Shown here in pieces: positions 25,665-35,189 of a stretch of DNA of 64,000 bases (position 1 is the stretch's first letter; each line of letters starts with the position of its first letter). The stretch lies in NCBI RefSeq assembly GCF_039794105.1, contig NZ_JBDIWA010000007.1, positions 62,001-126,000 on the forward strand. Direction: 5' to 3'. The translations under genes and the position numbers were made by a program. The stretch is from Kuenenia sp039794105 (GTDB lineage Bacteria > Planctomycetota > Brocadiia > Brocadiales > Brocadiaceae). The notes beneath the pieces are model-generated. The model had not been told where the DNA came from, searched no databases, and saw only the letters and a list, made by a program, of their open reading frames with translations.

Positions 25665-25805
25665 CTATACAGGCACAACCGATTTAGCTATAGATTTGCC
25701 CCTCTCGTAAAACGTTACGCCCGCGCTATGAATATGCCCGATCTCATCAGGGTTGCTGATATTGTTGAAAAGGGACAAGTCAACTGTGTATGGCAGGTGC
25801 AGGTC
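25665..25805 (-). pseudogene. C-terminal relic of a minimal nucleotidyltransferase
   Basis: The minus-strand frame reads LHLPYTVDLSLFNNISNPDE then IGHIHSAGVTFYERGKSIA, and ends at a stop at 25665. That matches the C-terminal end of MNT-type nucleotidyltransferase-fold proteins (LPYxVDLSxF...NPxLxEHIxxxGxxFYxR), which usually pair with HEPN toxins. The N-terminal GSxxxG-DxD catalytic part is absent or out of frame upstream. It is a fragment, and no HEPN partner is visible. Confidence 0.5.
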
Positions 25806-25916
25806 TCGATTTCGCCCATGATTTGTAGCACGTCTTCGGCGTCAATTCTTGCACAACCTGTAAAGTTCAGCCCTACATGGCATAGGCAACTGTCTAATCA
25901 ACGAAGGTATTTACAC

Positions 25917-27140
25917 CTATACCAGTATTTTTTGTTTGCTTTCCTTGCCATCTACTGTCCCGCAGTCAATTTCTTCATCTGTTAAGTAGCATGCGGGGTC
26001 ATGCTCCCATATATCGCCGTAGAATGCCTCTGCCCTTGCTCTAAAGTTTCCTCCGCATATATTCAGCCATTTACACAAGGCGCAACGCCCTTTTATATAG
26101 GGGTTTTTGTTTTTAAGTTTTGCCATTAGTTCATTTGATGTATCTTCCCATATTTCGCTGAACTTTCTCTTTCTCACGTTTCCAAATGAATATTGCCTCC
26201 AGAATTGATCTGCGTAAACCTCGCCATCCCAACTAATACAGGCCAATCCTTTACCGGAGCTGTTTCCCTCGTTCCACTGAAGAAGTTCCAATACATCCTT
26301 TGCCCTCTTCGCGTCTTCTTTCAACAGGCGCAAGTAAATATACGGGCCATCCGCATGATTATCTACTGTAAGCACTTCTATCTTCTTCCCTTTGTCGTGG
26401 GATTCTTTTGTTTTATTTATTATTAAATCCACGACTTTCCGCGTTTCTTCGTGAGAAAGATCCTCTTCGATCAAATTGGAACCTCTTCCCGAGTACACCA
26501 AATGGTAAAAACATACCCGTGGTATATTTTCCTTTTCAATAAGCTGGAATATCCCCGGTATATCATGCGCATTGCGCTTGTTGATTGTAAAACGAAGACC
26601 AACTTTTATGCCGGCTGCCATACAATTTCTTATGCCTTCTATTGCCAGGTCAAATGCTCCCGGAATGCCCCGGAAACGGTCGTTTGTTTCCCTAAGTCCG
26701 TCCAGACTGATTCCAACATAAGAAAGGCCGAATTTTTTCAATTCATCCGCCTTTTCTTTCGTAATCAATGTACCGTTGGTACTTATTACCGCCCGTAATC
26801 CTTGAGACTTGGCATATTCTATCAATTCCAGGAGGTCTGGGCGCATGAGTGGCTCTCCACCGGAAAAAAGGATCACCGGGGCGCCGTACTCAGCTATGTC
26901 ATCCAACATTGCCTTTGCCTCTTTTGTTGATAATTCATTTGGATATTCGATATCTTTCGATTGAGAATAACAGTGTACGCATTTTAAATTACATCTTTGG
27001 CCTACATTCCAAACCACAACGGGTTTTTTATCTTTTGAAAATTGCAATAAATGCGACGGAAGTTTTTTGGATTCTCTTCCATATCTTAAAGCATCAGAAG
27101 GTTCAACCGTCCCACAATATAATTTTGATATACCAATCAT
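25917..27140 (-). CDS. ahbC: 12,18-didecarboxysiroheme deacetylase AhbC (radical SAM)
   Basis: 407 residues. Begins MIGISKLYCGTVEPSDALRY, the characteristic AhbC opening. The radical SAM cluster CNLKCVHC supplies Cys50, Cys54 and Cys57. FSGGEPL follows at about 94, and the C-terminal SPASM-like cysteines include CALCKWLNICGG. AhbC removes acetate side chains from didecarboxysiroheme on the alternative, siroheme-based route to haem b used by sulfate reducers and archaea. The related NirJ makes haem d1; the N-terminal sequence favours AhbC. No other ahb gene lies in the window. Confidence 0.86.
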   Translation of the reverse strand: MIGISKLYCGTVEPSDALRYGRESKKLPSHLLQFSKDKKPVVVWNVGQRCNLKCVHCYSQSKDIEYPNELSTKEAKAMLDDIAEYGAPVILFSGGEPLMRPDLLELIEYAKSQGLRAVISTNGTLITKEKADELKKFGLSYVGISLDGLRETNDRFRGIPGAFDLAIEGIRNCMAAGIKVGLRFTINKRNAHDIPGIFQLIEKENIPRVCFYHLVYSGRGSNLIEEDLSHEETRKVVDLIINKTKESHDKGKKIEVLTVDNHADGPYIYLRLLKEDAKRAKDVLELLQWNEGNSSGKGLACISWDGEVYADQFWRQYSFGNVRKRKFSEIWEDTSNELMAKLKNKNPYIKGRCALCKWLNICGGNFRARAEAFYGDIWEHDPACYLTDEEIDCGTVDGKESKQKILV

Positions 27141-27304
27141 ATCTTTCTCCTGTTAATAGGAAACATACACAACAACGACTAACAACACCTACTTAAAAAT
27201 AGCATTATTTTCGCAGTATATATTTCTCTCTATGATGAATAAATTATCATTTATATAATAATATTTATTTTAACAAAATAATGTCCATAAATATATTCTA
27301 AAAT

Positions 27305-28450
27305 CTACTGCCCAACTGCATAAAGGCGCCAATCAGCGCAGCCAATGTAAATATTGTTTCGGGAATCTATTGCCGGCGAAGAAAGCAATGAGTTTTTAAA
27401 ATCAAGTTTCCACTTAAGAGAGCCGTCTTTATTTATAGCGTATAAATGACCATCCCATGATCCAACATAAATAATGTCGTTTGCATCGACCGTTGGAGTT
27501 GCAGTGACAGGTTTATTTGTTTTAAACTTCCACCTTAAAATTCCATCATTCTTCACTGCACATACACCGCCATCATGTGTGCCAATGCAGATTGTTCCAT
27601 CAGAGCAGAGTACTGGCGAAGAGTGCGTACGGGAGCCAAGATCAAATCCCCATTTCAGTGTACCGTCCACATTAACCGCATATAATTTCCCAGTTACATC
27701 GGCAATATATATTACCTCGTTGCCAATTGCGGGAGAAGCGTCTATTTTACCATCTGTCCGGAATTTCCACATCAAACCACCATCCTTTTTAATGGCATAC
27801 AGGTGTTTATCCCACGAACCGACGTAAATTGTATTATTTTGCCCGATAGCAGGAGATGATGCTATAATTGCAGCGCCTGTCTTAAATTTCCATAAGAGCT
27901 TTCCTTGAGCATCGACTGCATAAAGATTGCCATCATAGGCGCCAAAATAAACATTGCCATCTGCATCAATAACCGGCGAGGAATGGATGGACGTATTTGT
28001 GTTGAATTTCCATTTCATTTTTCCGTAAGCATCAACTGTATAAAGATTTCCATCAACCGATCCAAAACAGACGTCTCCATTTGGCCCCACTGCTGGCGTC
28101 GCAAAAATCTCATCTCCCGACTTAAATGCCCATAAAACCTTCCCTTCAGGCGATACTGCCAGCAAATTACTATCCGTGCTTGTTATATAAATATTTCCTT
28201 CTTTAGAAATTACAGGAGAAGACCATATCTCACCGGCGCTGGAAACATACCACTTTATCTCATTTTTTAAAGGACCAGCGAAAGGCGTTTTGCCTGTCCT
28301 TTCACTGTTGTATTTGAACATGGGAAATGCACTGTTGGCGTCTGTTGCGTAAATACTCCCCATATTGACATAATCGCATATCCCAATAGTGGATATAAGA
28401 AAACAAAATATACGTATTAAAGACTTTACCGAATTATTTTCTAATTTCAT
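27305..28450 (-). CDS. Secreted PQQ-like beta-propeller protein
   Basis: 381 residues with an N-terminal signal (hydrophobic to about residue 35). The rest is about eight repeats of a roughly 40-residue unit, GxIYVGSWDGHLYAINKDGSLKWKF and variants, each with the aspartate-glycine turn and terminal tryptophan of PQQ/BamB-type blades. There are no catalytic quinoprotein residues or haem motif, so it is probably a structural or binding propeller in the periplasm. It stands alone, 160 bp downstream of ahbC. Confidence 0.85.
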   Translation of the reverse strand: MKLENNSVKSLIRIFCFLISTIGICDYVNMGSIYATDANSAFPMFKYNSERTGKTPFAGPLKNEIKWYVSSAGEIWSSPVISKEGNIYITSTDSNLLAVSPEGKVLWAFKSGDEIFATPAVGPNGDVCFGSVDGNLYTVDAYGKMKWKFNTNTSIHSSPVIDADGNVYFGAYDGNLYAVDAQGKLLWKFKTGAAIIASSPAIGQNNTIYVGSWDKHLYAIKKDGGLMWKFRTDGKIDASPAIGNEVIYIADVTGKLYAVNVDGTLKWGFDLGSRTHSSPVLCSDGTICIGTHDGGVCAVKNDGILRWKFKTNKPVTATPTVDANDIIYVGSWDGHLYAINKDGSLKWKLDFKNSLLSSPAIDSRNNIYIGCADWRLYAVGQ

Positions 28451-28668
28451 TTATTTCATTTCCTTATTTAAATTAGGCTGGGTTTTAAAAGACTAAAAAC
28501 CTTACAACAAACGAGGTCAAAATAGCGGCTTTTAGTCCTGCACACAGGGGAAAACCTTGTTTATACACCTTGTTTTGCCCTGCCGTGAACGCAGGTGGAA
28601 CCTGCAGGGATAAGATATGCAAGATATGCTGGATACCGACATAGATAAAAGGGGAAAGTCCACTAATA

Positions 28669-29502
28669 TTAAATGTCCGGAATAACCAATTCCTGGCCGG
28701 CCTTTAATGCATTTTCATTTTTTATATTGTGTTTGTTTGCATTTAATATTTTTTTCCATTTTGATCCGTCTTTATAATATTTTAAAGCAATTTTATACAA
28801 AGAATCTCCCGCCTGCACGACGTGTTTCTTTACGGCTGTTGTTTGTTCAGTTACCTCATGCGTCACCAAACGTGTACTTCTTTCCGTTGATACCTGCGTA
28901 GGAGTTTCATTTTTATTCGGTATAATGAGTTCCGTACCCACACGAATATTGTTGCGGTCATAAATCCGATCCTGGTTTGCATTAAAAATCAGCAGCCATT
29001 TATTATCATCGCCATAATATTTCTTTGCAATTTTATGCAGGGTGTCTCTCTCTTGCACCTTATACGTCACGACGTTTGACTTTTGCGACGATTCTGCGGG
29101 TAGAATGCTTTCTTCCTGATACTTGTGTTCCAGATTTTTGATAGCCTGTTTTTGACTGCTTGTCGCAATTTTGTTTTCGGCATTGCCAGCATTCCTCAAT
29201 TCACCCTCAATTACATAGTCTTGTTCTTCAACTGCCGGTTCCTGGTCAATGTTCTCTTTTTTTGGCTCACCCCCTCCACTGATTTTGTCCTCCTTCTTTG
29301 CCAGGTCTTCGCCCTGTGGAGATAAGCCCTCCGGATTCTTAGGGAGTTCATTCAGACTTAATAAATCCGGTGATGCATCACTATCTATTTCAGGAATGGG
29401 GATAATAGGTTCTTTCACATTGGTTCTTGTGCTAAGAAAAACTCCAATAATTGCAAGAATAATCACTCCCAAGATAACGCCGACCTGCACATCTCTTTTC
29501 AT
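28669..29502 (-). CDS. Membrane-anchored protein with two LysM domains
   Basis: 277 residues from the ATG at 29502, which follows an AAAGGGA ribosome site; an upstream frame to 29598 lacks one. An N-terminal transmembrane helix (VGVILGVIILAIIGVFL) is followed by a charged linker and two LysM motifs: YKVQERDTLHKIAKKYYGD (about 152) and HVVQAGDSLYKIALKYYKD (about 228). Each ends in a V/LIIP strand. LysM binds peptidoglycan glycan chains, so the protein likely tethers membrane and wall. No hydrolase domain is present. Confidence 0.85.
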   Translation of the reverse strand: MKRDVQVGVILGVIILAIIGVFLSTRTNVKEPIIPIPEIDSDASPDLLSLNELPKNPEGLSPQGEDLAKKEDKISGGGEPKKENIDQEPAVEEQDYVIEGELRNAGNAENKIATSSQKQAIKNLEHKYQEESILPAESSQKSNVVTYKVQERDTLHKIAKKYYGDDNKWLLIFNANQDRIYDRNNIRVGTELIIPNKNETPTQVSTERSTRLVTHEVTEQTTAVKKHVVQAGDSLYKIALKYYKDGSKWKKILNANKHNIKNENALKAGQELVIPDI

Positions 29503-30013
29503 AATTTTTGTCCCTTTCTTTTGCTGCGATAGGAATGAATACTTAAAAACCAACCCAGAACCATGTTTTGCTTTTTGTGAAAATATTATGTCGTCCATCC
29601 AAGACTATAACCAAACAAATATGATTTTAGAAATTTGGCGATAAAATGGCTTTCTAAAAAACAGATTTATTTGACTAAGCATACTATCAAACACACCCCT
29701 TAATCCCCTCTTGATAGATGGGACTTCTTGTCTCCCCTCTAAAAAGAGTGGCCGGAGATGTGTAAATTTTTCGAAAAATATAATATGGCCTATTAATATC
29801 AATAGGGTGGGTTGGCGCACGGACAAACAAGTTTGCCCGTGCGCCAACCCACCCTTAATTCCCATCACAGCAGGAACTTTTTATATTTTCCGCACTTGGG
29901 ACAGTTTAGAGGAATGGACTAAACTATTATCCAGACAATACTCCTGCCGGATAAATCATTTGCACTATTCAAATTTACCGATACACAAAGCCTTCAAAGG
30001 TCTACCATCGGTT
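29503..30013. other. Intergenic, contains a 50-bp palindrome
   Basis: About 510 bp between the LysM gene start and the secDF stop. It holds the palindrome at 29805-29854 and a C-rich stretch (29694-29745) resembling simple repeated noncoding sequence. Short frames lack ribosome sites. No gene is supported. Confidence 0.5.
29805..29854. repeat. 50-bp near-perfect palindrome
   Basis: Two 24-base arms, GGGTGGGTTGGCGCACGG... and its inverse, match at 23 of 24 positions around a central AA. No T-run follows on either side, so an intrinsic terminator is not indicated. Similar in size and style to the palindromes at 29-76 and 41613-41654 but unrelated in sequence. Confidence 0.85.
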
Positions 30014-33000
30014 TTATGCATTATTTGTTACAACCGCCTTTCCTTTTTGCTTTTGTAAGGTATGGCTTGTTTTTGGCGCAGATTGTCCACTAAGCAACAA
30101 CGGAGAAGCTATAAAAATAGAAGAATACGTGCCCACTATAATACCCGTTAACATAACAAAGGCAAATCCATGAATTTCCGCCCCGCCAAGGAAGAACAAT
30201 GAGAACAATACGCCAATAGTGGTAACGCTTGTCAATATTGTTCGGCTTAACGTCTGGCTAATACTTTCGTTGATGAGTTGTGCGTTTAATATCTTGCCGC
30301 GTCCCCCCATATTCTCCCTGATTCTGTCAAAAACAATTATGGTATCATTCAGCGAATATCCCACTACTGCAAGAAACGCCGCTACCATTGAACTGTCGAA
30401 TTTCATATTGCCAAATAAATAGTCCGCCGCAGCCACAACTCCCAACGTTACGAGAATATCATGAATAACCGCAATAATTGCTGCAGAACCAAATCTGAAA
30501 TCCCCAAAACGAAACCATACGTAAAATATAGTTGCAGCACAAGCAAAGAAGACCCCTAGAATAGCGCGGCTCTTCATTTCATCTGCCACCGTGGAGCCAA
30601 TGCTTACCACTCTCTTTAGCGGATTGGGAACAACAAACGCCTTTTGAATCGCTTCCTTCGCCGCTCCAACATTTTGTTGTTCGTTGAAGGCTAACGTAAC
30701 CGTTTGATATTCCTTGTCCATTGCAAGATTTTCCGCCAATAAACCTGCATAACCCGCAGAGTTCAAAGTCTTTTCTATCGTTTCCCTGCGAAGGGGTTTC
30801 GACAGTGTCATGTTAAACTGGAAGTCGCCAATTTCCTGAAAGGCTACATTGATTTCTTCTTCATACAGGTTGTCCTTGAATTTGTTTATAATATCCTCTT
30901 TGATTTTTTCCTGTATCTTTTCCGCGCTCAATGGATTCAGGTGGATTGCAAATGTTTGCGCCGGTGCGTCCAAGGTATAGATGCTTTTAATCATGTTTTT
31001 CATCGCCCTGATTTTGCTTATCATGCTGACAAAATCTGATTTACTTATTTTTTCTTTTAATTCCACCTTTACGGCAGCCGTATCCTCGTCAAAATAAACC
31101 CCTGGCAATGAAATTTTTTCGTTAAAGGATTGCTTTATATTTTGCAAAGCCGTTCTTGGCCCTTCAATTCTTAGTTTGCTAACACTGCCTCTTTTTTCAC
31201 TCCCCGGCTGTTCGGTCACTTTGACATTATTAAAACCCTGTCTGTTTAATTCAATCTCTAACAATACCGGGGCTATTTGTTTGTTTAAATCAGCTTCTAT
31301 AAAAGGTCCTGGCATTTGCGCCTGCAATGTTTCAACCACGTCGCCCAGAGTTATCTTAGCCTCCTGGAATACAAGATGGTCTTTAAGCCCGTTTACCATT
31401 GCACCAATCAGGTTTAACCGTTCCGGTTCTTCATCAATCCCGGCAGTATTTAATAAATATTTATTGGCAAGGAGGTTGACAGGCATTATGGACGCCACAT
31501 CTTCCTCGCTATATCCAGCCTGTTTCAGATTTTTTTGCACTGCTAATTCATCTATTGGCCTTTGCAATTTTAAATTAAATATTGTCGGCTTTATAAAATC
31601 GATACTCTGGAATAATTCAGTCTGGCCAAATGCATTGCTTATATCCGCAACAATTTTTTGCTTTTCCTTTTCTTCGTTTATCTCTTTAATCCTTATGCCA
31701 AACTCATCTGCCTTTGAAACAAACTGCGTCAGGTTTTCGCCCGACCATATGCTCTGCACCTCTGCTTCCTCATAACCCGCATCTTTTAATGATGTTCTGA
31801 TAAAACCAGGTGTCGTTTCATTTTTCAGGTGTAAATGCACGAGCGTTCCGCCGGTAAAATCTATATCATACTTTTTGTCCCCGCGAATGACAAAAAAGGT
31901 CATGCCGCCAAGAACACATACTCCGGAGACGATAAATAAAATATGCCGTATGCTAAGGAACCTGATGTTTGGAACACCAATTATCCTCAACATCGAAAAA
32001 CTCTTTACCCATTTGAAATCCATTAACAATTCATATATTGTTCTCGTAACAAATATTGCGGTAAACAAGTTTATAATCAAACCAATGATCAATATCCATG
32101 CAAAGCCTTTTACCGGGCCGGTGCCGACGGAGGCAAGTATTACGCCGGTGATTAGCGTCGTAATATTAGAATCGAAAATTGCGGAAAATGCCTTTTGGTA
32201 TCCTGCTTTCACCGCAGCGCGAATAGGTTTTCCCTTTGCCCTTTCTTCACGGATTCTTTCGTAAATAAGCACATTCGCATCTACGCCCATACCTATCATG
32301 AGCACCAACCCTGCAATTCCGGGAAGCGTTAATGTTGCGTTCAGCAGTGCCATTATCCCAATGATCAAAAACACATTCAATGCATTCGCAAAATTTGCAA
32401 CCCAGCCTATGCCAAGATAGTAAATACCAATAAAAAGGACAACAAAGATTCCCCCGATAATACCAGCCGTCAGGCCCTTATTGATAGAATCCCTTCCCAG
32501 GCTTGGGCCAACCATGGTCTCCATTTCCAGTTCCAGGTCTGCCGGAAGACTTCCCGCCCTCATTGTCGCAATAAGTTCGTTGACTTCGTCCTGTGTAAAG
32601 TTCCCCTCAATAATGCCCTTCCCCGGTATGCGGTCACGTATTGTTGGGGCGGAATATAAAATTCCATCCAAAATAATCGCCAGTGGCTTGCCGATGTTTC
32701 TCTCTGTAATTTGCCCGAATTTCGATTTTCCCGCGGCGTCAAATTCAAAACCGACAACAGGCTCTATCCCCTTTGTATCCGCATAAATCCTGGATAAATG
32801 CTCTCCGGTGATTTCTGTTGTATTTCTCACGAGGAACCACTTCCCTTCCTCTCCCTCTTCACCTTTTCGTTTCCGCAGCCAGTGTTTGTAATATCCGGGA
32901 ACGCTTTTTCCTTCCGTTGCGTCTTTATATTCAACGCTATCTGTGCTTGCGGCCAGGCGGAACTCCAGTTTCCCCAGCTTGGTTATGCGGTTTTTCAGGC

Positions 33001-33487
33001 TTTCCGTTTCACTCCTTGTTGCCCCCGGTACCTGAATAAGGATTCTCCGATGACCCTGCTCCTGTATCCTGTATTCCATTACACCCTGCGGATCTATCCT
33101 CTTTTTTAATACCTCAATAATTTCTTTTGTAATGCCAGGACGGTCTTCCCTGTCATCTACCCGGACCGTATAAAGCAACTCCGAACCGCCTTTAAGGTCC
33201 AATCCGAGTTTAATCTTCCCCTTTGTAAAATATTCAACGGTCTTGGTGGTTATCTTTTTGCCATCTGTACCAATTTCCTCGCCGATGATCGTTTCACGGA
33301 TAATAGGATTCGTTACCAAAAAATGTGTCCATGCTTTCTCAACTATTTTGCTTTCAATGACTTTGCCATCTGCCTCTTTTACCATCTCTCTCTTTAAGAC
33401 CTTTTCCGCTGGTGGATACAAGATCATAAATCCAATAGCAATCACTATCACAATGAGAGGTATCTTCCACCTTAAGTTTTTTCCCAT
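30014..33487 (-). CDS. secDF: Fused protein translocase subunit SecDF with enlarged SecF periplasmic domain
   Basis: 1157 residues. The SecD half holds GLDLKGGSELLYTV (about 95), the P1 region and six C-terminal helices ending near residue 525 with GVDANVLIYERIREE. The SecF half begins at about 515, with DIDFTGGTLVHLHL at about 545, and its remaining helices at about 972-1130 contain GYSLNDTIIVFDRIREN. SecDF uses the proton gradient to pull exported proteins from SecYEG. Between the first and second SecF helices lie about 420 residues instead of the usual 100 or so. It is last in the ruvA-to-secDF gene row, 80 bp after yajC. Confidence 0.93.
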   Translation of the reverse strand: MGKNLRWKIPLIVIVIAIGFMILYPPAEKVLKREMVKEADGKVIESKIVEKAWTHFLVTNPIIRETIIGEEIGTDGKKITTKTVEYFTKGKIKLGLDLKGGSELLYTVRVDDREDRPGITKEIIEVLKKRIDPQGVMEYRIQEQGHRRILIQVPGATRSETESLKNRITKLGKLEFRLAASTDSVEYKDATEGKSVPGYYKHWLRKRKGEEGEEGKWFLVRNTTEITGEHLSRIYADTKGIEPVVGFEFDAAGKSKFGQITERNIGKPLAIILDGILYSAPTIRDRIPGKGIIEGNFTQDEVNELIATMRAGSLPADLELEMETMVGPSLGRDSINKGLTAGIIGGIFVVLFIGIYYLGIGWVANFANALNVFLIIGIMALLNATLTLPGIAGLVLMIGMGVDANVLIYERIREERAKGKPIRAAVKAGYQKAFSAIFDSNITTLITGVILASVGTGPVKGFAWILIIGLIINLFTAIFVTRTIYELLMDFKWVKSFSMLRIIGVPNIRFLSIRHILFIVSGVCVLGGMTFFVIRGDKKYDIDFTGGTLVHLHLKNETTPGFIRTSLKDAGYEEAEVQSIWSGENLTQFVSKADEFGIRIKEINEEKEKQKIVADISNAFGQTELFQSIDFIKPTIFNLKLQRPIDELAVQKNLKQAGYSEEDVASIMPVNLLANKYLLNTAGIDEEPERLNLIGAMVNGLKDHLVFQEAKITLGDVVETLQAQMPGPFIEADLNKQIAPVLLEIELNRQGFNNVKVTEQPGSEKRGSVSKLRIEGPRTALQNIKQSFNEKISLPGVYFDEDTAAVKVELKEKISKSDFVSMISKIRAMKNMIKSIYTLDAPAQTFAIHLNPLSAEKIQEKIKEDIINKFKDNLYEEEINVAFQEIGDFQFNMTLSKPLRRETIEKTLNSAGYAGLLAENLAMDKEYQTVTLAFNEQQNVGAAKEAIQKAFVVPNPLKRVVSIGSTVADEMKSRAILGVFFACAATIFYVWFRFGDFRFGSAAIIAVIHDILVTLGVVAAADYLFGNMKFDSSMVAAFLAVVGYSLNDTIIVFDRIRENMGGRGKILNAQLINESISQTLSRTILTSVTTIGVLFSLFFLGGAEIHGFAFVMLTGIIVGTYSSIFIASPLLLSGQSAPKTSHTLQKQKGKAVVTNNA

Positions 33488-33567
33488 TTCCGTTTCCGTC
33501 TCCTCAAACGGCTCCCTTTCCGTTGTTCATGAAAAATTTGTCAAATCAACACAAAAGAGCAAAGTAT

Positions 33568-33954
33568 CTACTTCTTTCCCTTGCTCTCTTTTTCCTTACT
33601 TTCTGGCGTTATCGCCTCTGCTTCCGTTTCTTCCTCGGCATCACTATCATGCGAGGTTTCTAATACCGTGGCAATTGAACTCCTGTCCACCTTAACTTTA
33701 ACGTCTTTTGACTCATCTATGCGAATAACTACCTCAGTTTCCCGCACAGAGGTAACAACCCCGTGAATACCCCCCGCGGTAATGACCCTGTCACTCTTTC
33801 TTATCCGGGACAATAATGCTTTACGCTCCTTTTCTTTTCTCTTTTGAGGCCGGAGTATTAAAAAATACATTACCACAAACATAAGTATAAATGGAAGCAA
33901 TAAAGACATCATCCCGCCGGGACCTTTTCCAGCCGCTTGTAATAGAACAAGCAT
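33568..33954 (-). CDS. yajC: Preprotein translocase subunit YajC
   Basis: 128 residues. One transmembrane helix (MMSLLLPFILMFVVMYFLI, about 15-33) is followed by RPQKRKEKERKALLSRIRKSDRVITAGGIHG, the typical YajC core, then VVIRIDESKDVKVKVDRSSI. It joins SecDF in the Sec holotranslocon. The tail is acidic then lysine-rich (about 105-128), which is longer than usual. It sits between tgt and secDF, the common order in many bacteria. Confidence 0.95.
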   Translation of the reverse strand: MLVLLQAAGKGPGGMMSLLLPFILMFVVMYFLILRPQKRKEKERKALLSRIRKSDRVITAGGIHGVVTSVRETEVVIRIDESKDVKVKVDRSSIATVLETSHDSDAEEETEAEAITPESKEKESKGKK

Positions 33955-34057
33955 AATATTCCTCCTTATTATTAAAAAAAATTAACCGAACCTTTCCCCG
34001 TCAACTTCACCATATGCGGCCAATGCCGCCAACACGATATTGTTGAAAAAAAATCTT

Positions 34058-35164
34058 TCAATTATTTATGTACACTGAAAAAAACTGCTCCTTAAAGCTT
34101 CGGAACTCTCCCCTTTCAATAGCGTCCCTTATCTGTTGCATTAACTGTTGAAAATAAAAAATATTATGCAATGAGAGCAACGTTAACCCCAGGGTTTCTT
34201 TTGCGACAAAGAGGTGTCTCAAATATGCCCTTGAAAAATTTTTACACGTATAACAATCACACATTTCATCCAACGGCCCTGTATCGTCTTTGTACCGGCT
34301 ATTGAGTATTTTCACCTTTCCCAAATGAGTAAAAGCACAGCCGTTTCTGCCGTTGCGAGTCGGAACAACGCAGTCAAACATATCAACCCCCCGTTCTACC
34401 GCGTGAAGAATATCTTCGGGGAAGCCAACGCCCATTAAATATCTTGGCTTTTCCGGAGGCAAATACTCAACTGTATAATCCAGTACCTCGTTCATCAATA
34501 AGCTTCCCTCGCCAACGCTTAATCCGCCTATGGCATAGCCCTGAAAATTCATTTTTTCAAGATGTTTTGCGCATTCGATGCGAAGTTCCTCGAAAACGCT
34601 TCCCTGGACTATGCCAAAAAGCGCCTGGTCTTCATTGTCATGGGAATCCAAACACCGCGCAGCCCAATTAAGCGTTCTCTCAACTGCAATACTTGCCCGG
34701 TCTTTTTCACAGGGATACGGAACGCATTCATCAAATGCCATAATAATATTCGCCCCGATGTCATTCTGTATTTTTATCACCTTCTCAGGGGTAAGGAACA
34801 ATTTTGAACCATCGATAGGAGATTGAAATTCCACGCCATTGTTTGATATTTTTGTCAATCTGCTTAACGAAAAAACCTGGAATCCCCCGCTATCCGTTAT
34901 AATAGCGCCCTTCCATCCCATAAAACGGTGAAGTCCGCCAAGTTGTTTAATAATTTCCGCACCTGGCCGCAGACATAAATGATACGCGTTACATAAAATT
35001 ATTTCCGCCCCTGTTTCTTCGATCTGCAGCGGGGTTAACGTTTTAACCGTGCCTTGCGTTCCGACAGGCATGAAAACCGGGGTAGGAATAATCTGGCCAG
35101 CCAAATGTAATTCGCCGCGCCTTGCTTTTGTTTGTTTATCTGCTGCCAAAACCTTGAAAAACAA
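34058..35164 (-). CDS. tgt: tRNA-guanine transglycosylase Tgt
   Basis: 368 residues. Exchanges guanine 34 of tRNA Asp/Asn/His/Tyr for the queuosine precursor preQ1. DSGGFQVFSL (about 91) and the nucleophile region FDCVVPTRNGRNG (about 263) are present. The zinc-binding set CDCYTC with a later histidine lies at about 303-335. Length matches the family (about 375). QueH, the enzyme for the last queuosine step, lies two genes upstream in the same direction, so the pathway is partly clustered. Confidence 0.96.
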   Translation of the reverse strand: MFFKVLAADKQTKARRGELHLAGQIIPTPVFMPVGTQGTVKTLTPLQIEETGAEIILCNAYHLCLRPGAEIIKQLGGLHRFMGWKGAIITDSGGFQVFSLSRLTKISNNGVEFQSPIDGSKLFLTPEKVIKIQNDIGANIIMAFDECVPYPCEKDRASIAVERTLNWAARCLDSHDNEDQALFGIVQGSVFEELRIECAKHLEKMNFQGYAIGGLSVGEGSLLMNEVLDYTVEYLPPEKPRYLMGVGFPEDILHAVERGVDMFDCVVPTRNGRNGCAFTHLGKVKILNSRYKDDTGPLDEMCDCYTCKNFSRAYLRHLFVAKETLGLTLLSLHNIFYFQQLMQQIRDAIERGEFRSFKEQFFSVYINN

Positions 35165-35189
35165 TTATTCCCCCCAAAAGAATTGGTGA

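Noticed and set aside
29805..29854. Palindrome considered as the secDF terminator
   Set aside because: It lies about 160 bp beyond the secDF stop and no T-run follows on the minus strand.
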